A program made the position numbers and the translations under genes. Positions 22,828 to 23,837 of a DNA stretch of 23,837 bases are shown here, in pieces. Within the stretch, counting starts at the first letter, position 1; each line of letters opens with the position of its first letter. Origin of the DNA: CAZYME01 sp964648115 (GTDB lineage: Bacteria; Pseudomonadota; Gammaproteobacteria; Legionellales; Legionellaceae); contig CAZYME010000034.1 of the NCBI GenBank assembly GCA_964648115.1, positions 1 to 23,837 on the forward strand, in the 5' to 3' direction. The notes beneath the pieces were generated by a model. It made no database searches and had not been told where the DNA came from. It worked only from the letters and a program-made list of their open reading frames with translations.

Positions 22828-23711
22828 ACTCCCATTTTTTCACGAGGATTAAATGGCATTTCTTCTGCCATTTTTTTATAGAATGCCTTAGCTGCTTCTG
22901 TAGTGGGTTGAGGAATAATAATTTTTAAGAGAATATATTGATCCCCCGGTGTCGAGCCCGGCAAGCCGCGTTTTTTTAACCGTAGAGTTTGCCCGCCCTG
23001 CGAACCAGGTGGAATTTTTAAGTCCACTTTGCCACCTAGTGTTGGCACGAGGACTGTACTGCCCAAAGCAGCCTCCCAGGGAGCTATAGGCAACGTAATA
23101 TAAACATCATTGCCCATTACATCAAATATAGGATGCTTCTCTACTTGAACCGTTAAGTACAAATCTCCTGAGGCAGCACCAGCTCGCCCAGGTCCACCCT
23201 TTCCTGCTAGGCGAATTTGCTGCCCTGATTTAACGCCTGCAGGGATTTTTACTTTGAGTGTCTGGCGCCCAGCTTGTGCATGAGGAAGGTGTAGCTCTTT
23301 TACGGCTCCCTGGTAAGCCTCCTCTAAACTGATACTGACATTACCATGAAAATCTGGCCCAGATTGTCGTTGCTGACGAAAATGGGGCGCTGCACCAAAT
23401 AAAGACTCAAAAAAATCATGGCTATATTGATAATTAGAATTATCATTCTCCCCTGCAAACCCTTGGGAAGCAGCCTGAGCTCTCTGCCCTTGCTCCCAAT
23501 CTCTTCCATATTGATCATAGACTTTACGTTTCTCAGGATCCTTCAAAACTTCATATGCCTCACCCACTTCCTTAAATTTTTCCTCAGCCTGTGGTTCTTT
23601 ACTAATATCCGGATGATATTTACGTGCCAACCTTCGATATGCCGTTTTTATATCTTTAGCAGAAGCATCTCGGTTAACGCCCATCACCTTATAGTAATCT
23701 TTATAATCCAT
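22824..23711 (-). CDS. cbpA: DnaJ-class co-chaperone / curved DNA-binding protein CbpA
   Basis: 295 aa. N-terminal J-domain (about 3-67) with the Hsp70-stimulating HPD tripeptide at 33-35 in RRLARKYHPDIS. A Gly/Gln/Ala-rich linker follows, then two DnaJ C-terminal substrate-binding beta domains (GNVSISLEEAYQGAVKELHL; LKVKIPAGVKSGQQIRLAGKG; VDLKIPPGSQGGQTLRLKKRGLP). The Cys-rich zinc domain of DnaJ is absent, which is the CbpA (class B) arrangement. It is translated with its inhibitor cbpM downstream. It helps DnaK in protein folding and may bind curved DNA. Confidence 0.95.
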   Translation of the reverse strand: MDYKDYYKVMGVNRDASAKDIKTAYRRLARKYHPDISKEPQAEEKFKEVGEAYEVLKDPEKRKVYDQYGRDWEQGQRAQAASQGFAGENDNSNYQYSHDFFESLFGAAPHFRQQRQSGPDFHGNVSISLEEAYQGAVKELHLPHAQAGRQTLKVKIPAGVKSGQQIRLAGKGGPGRAGAASGDLYLTVQVEKHPIFDVMGNDVYITLPIAPWEAALGSTVLVPTLGGKVDLKIPPGSQGGQTLRLKKRGLPGSTPGDQYILLKIIIPQPTTEAAKAFYKKMAEEMPFNPREKMGV

Positions 23712-23783
23712 GGATAGCCCTTATCTGTTTGCCATTCTCATAAAACTTAACAACCGCCTATTCAATAGGTGCAACAATTGTGG

Positions 23784-23833
23784 TCCCTTCGCCCCGCGAG
23801 GGGAGAAGGTGCCCGACAGGGCGGATGAGGGGT
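23784..23833. repeat. CCCTTCGCCCC-type dispersed palindromic repeat near the window end
   Basis: The hairpin CCTTC-G-CCCC (23786-23795), loop GCGA, GGGG-A-GAAGG (23800-23809) is followed by GTGCCCGACAGGGCGGATGAGGGG. It resembles a GC-rich intergenic element recurring in many bacteria. It lies upstream of cbpA. The rest of 23712-23783 has only a 6-bp hairpin (CCTATT-C-AATAGG) and no clear promoter. Confidence 0.6.
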
Positions 23834-23837
23834 GATC

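Overview
This 23.8-kb window is a moderately AT-rich, gene-dense bacterial chromosome segment. Its housekeeping genes (def-fmt-rsmB, LysM-dprA-smg-topA, cbpA-cbpM) are in gammaproteobacterial style. The mix of a secreted GH18 chitinase-like protein, two candidate host-directed proteins, a small lipoprotein and many short palindromic intergenic elements suggests an intracellular or protozoan-associated member of the Legionellales (Legionella/Coxiella/Aquicella-like). That placement is inference from gene content; no 16S rRNA gene is present.

Layout. Position 1-32 holds the 5' part of a tRNA-Pro gene (minus strand) with a good promoter. Positions 87-3450 (minus) hold a fused alpha/beta TPP-dependent 2-oxoacid dehydrogenase E1 followed by an overlapping glutaryl-CoA dehydrogenase. 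Positions 3508-4387 are accessory: a tiny lipoprotein, a palindromic repeat and a frameshifted cupin gene. Positions 4384-7427 (minus) read ldhA, then a Bcr/CflA-type MFS exporter, then an unknown 268-aa helical protein ending in an EExxE block like those of Dot/Icm (type IVB) effectors. A 144-bp MITE-like element with perfect 19-bp terminal inverted repeats precedes a degenerate GGDEF-EAL protein (7689-9323, minus) and a cold-shock protein.

Positions 9740-14616 (minus) form a compact LysM-dprA-smg-topA cluster with two ATGA stop/start overlaps. Divergent from it, def-fmt-rsmB (14738-17453, plus) covers N-formyl-Met processing, initiator tRNA formylation and 16S rRNA m5C methylation, with coupled stop/starts. 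Then come the GH18 protein, a hairpin terminator inside a palindromic repeat, an orphan ParB-family gene and a PBP4-type dacB with an extra C-terminal region. The parB-dacB pair is bracketed by 43-bp inverted copies of one repeat. Positions 21636-22373 encode a membrane protein whose soluble tail ends in overlapping PSAP and PPxY motifs, the arrangement known from viral late domains. The window closes with the cbpA-cbpM co-chaperone operon (minus) and another palindromic repeat.

The most notable candidates are the PSAP/PPxY membrane protein (21636-22373) and the E-block protein (4384-5190). Both look like possible secreted host-interaction proteins; neither assignment is proven by sequence alone.
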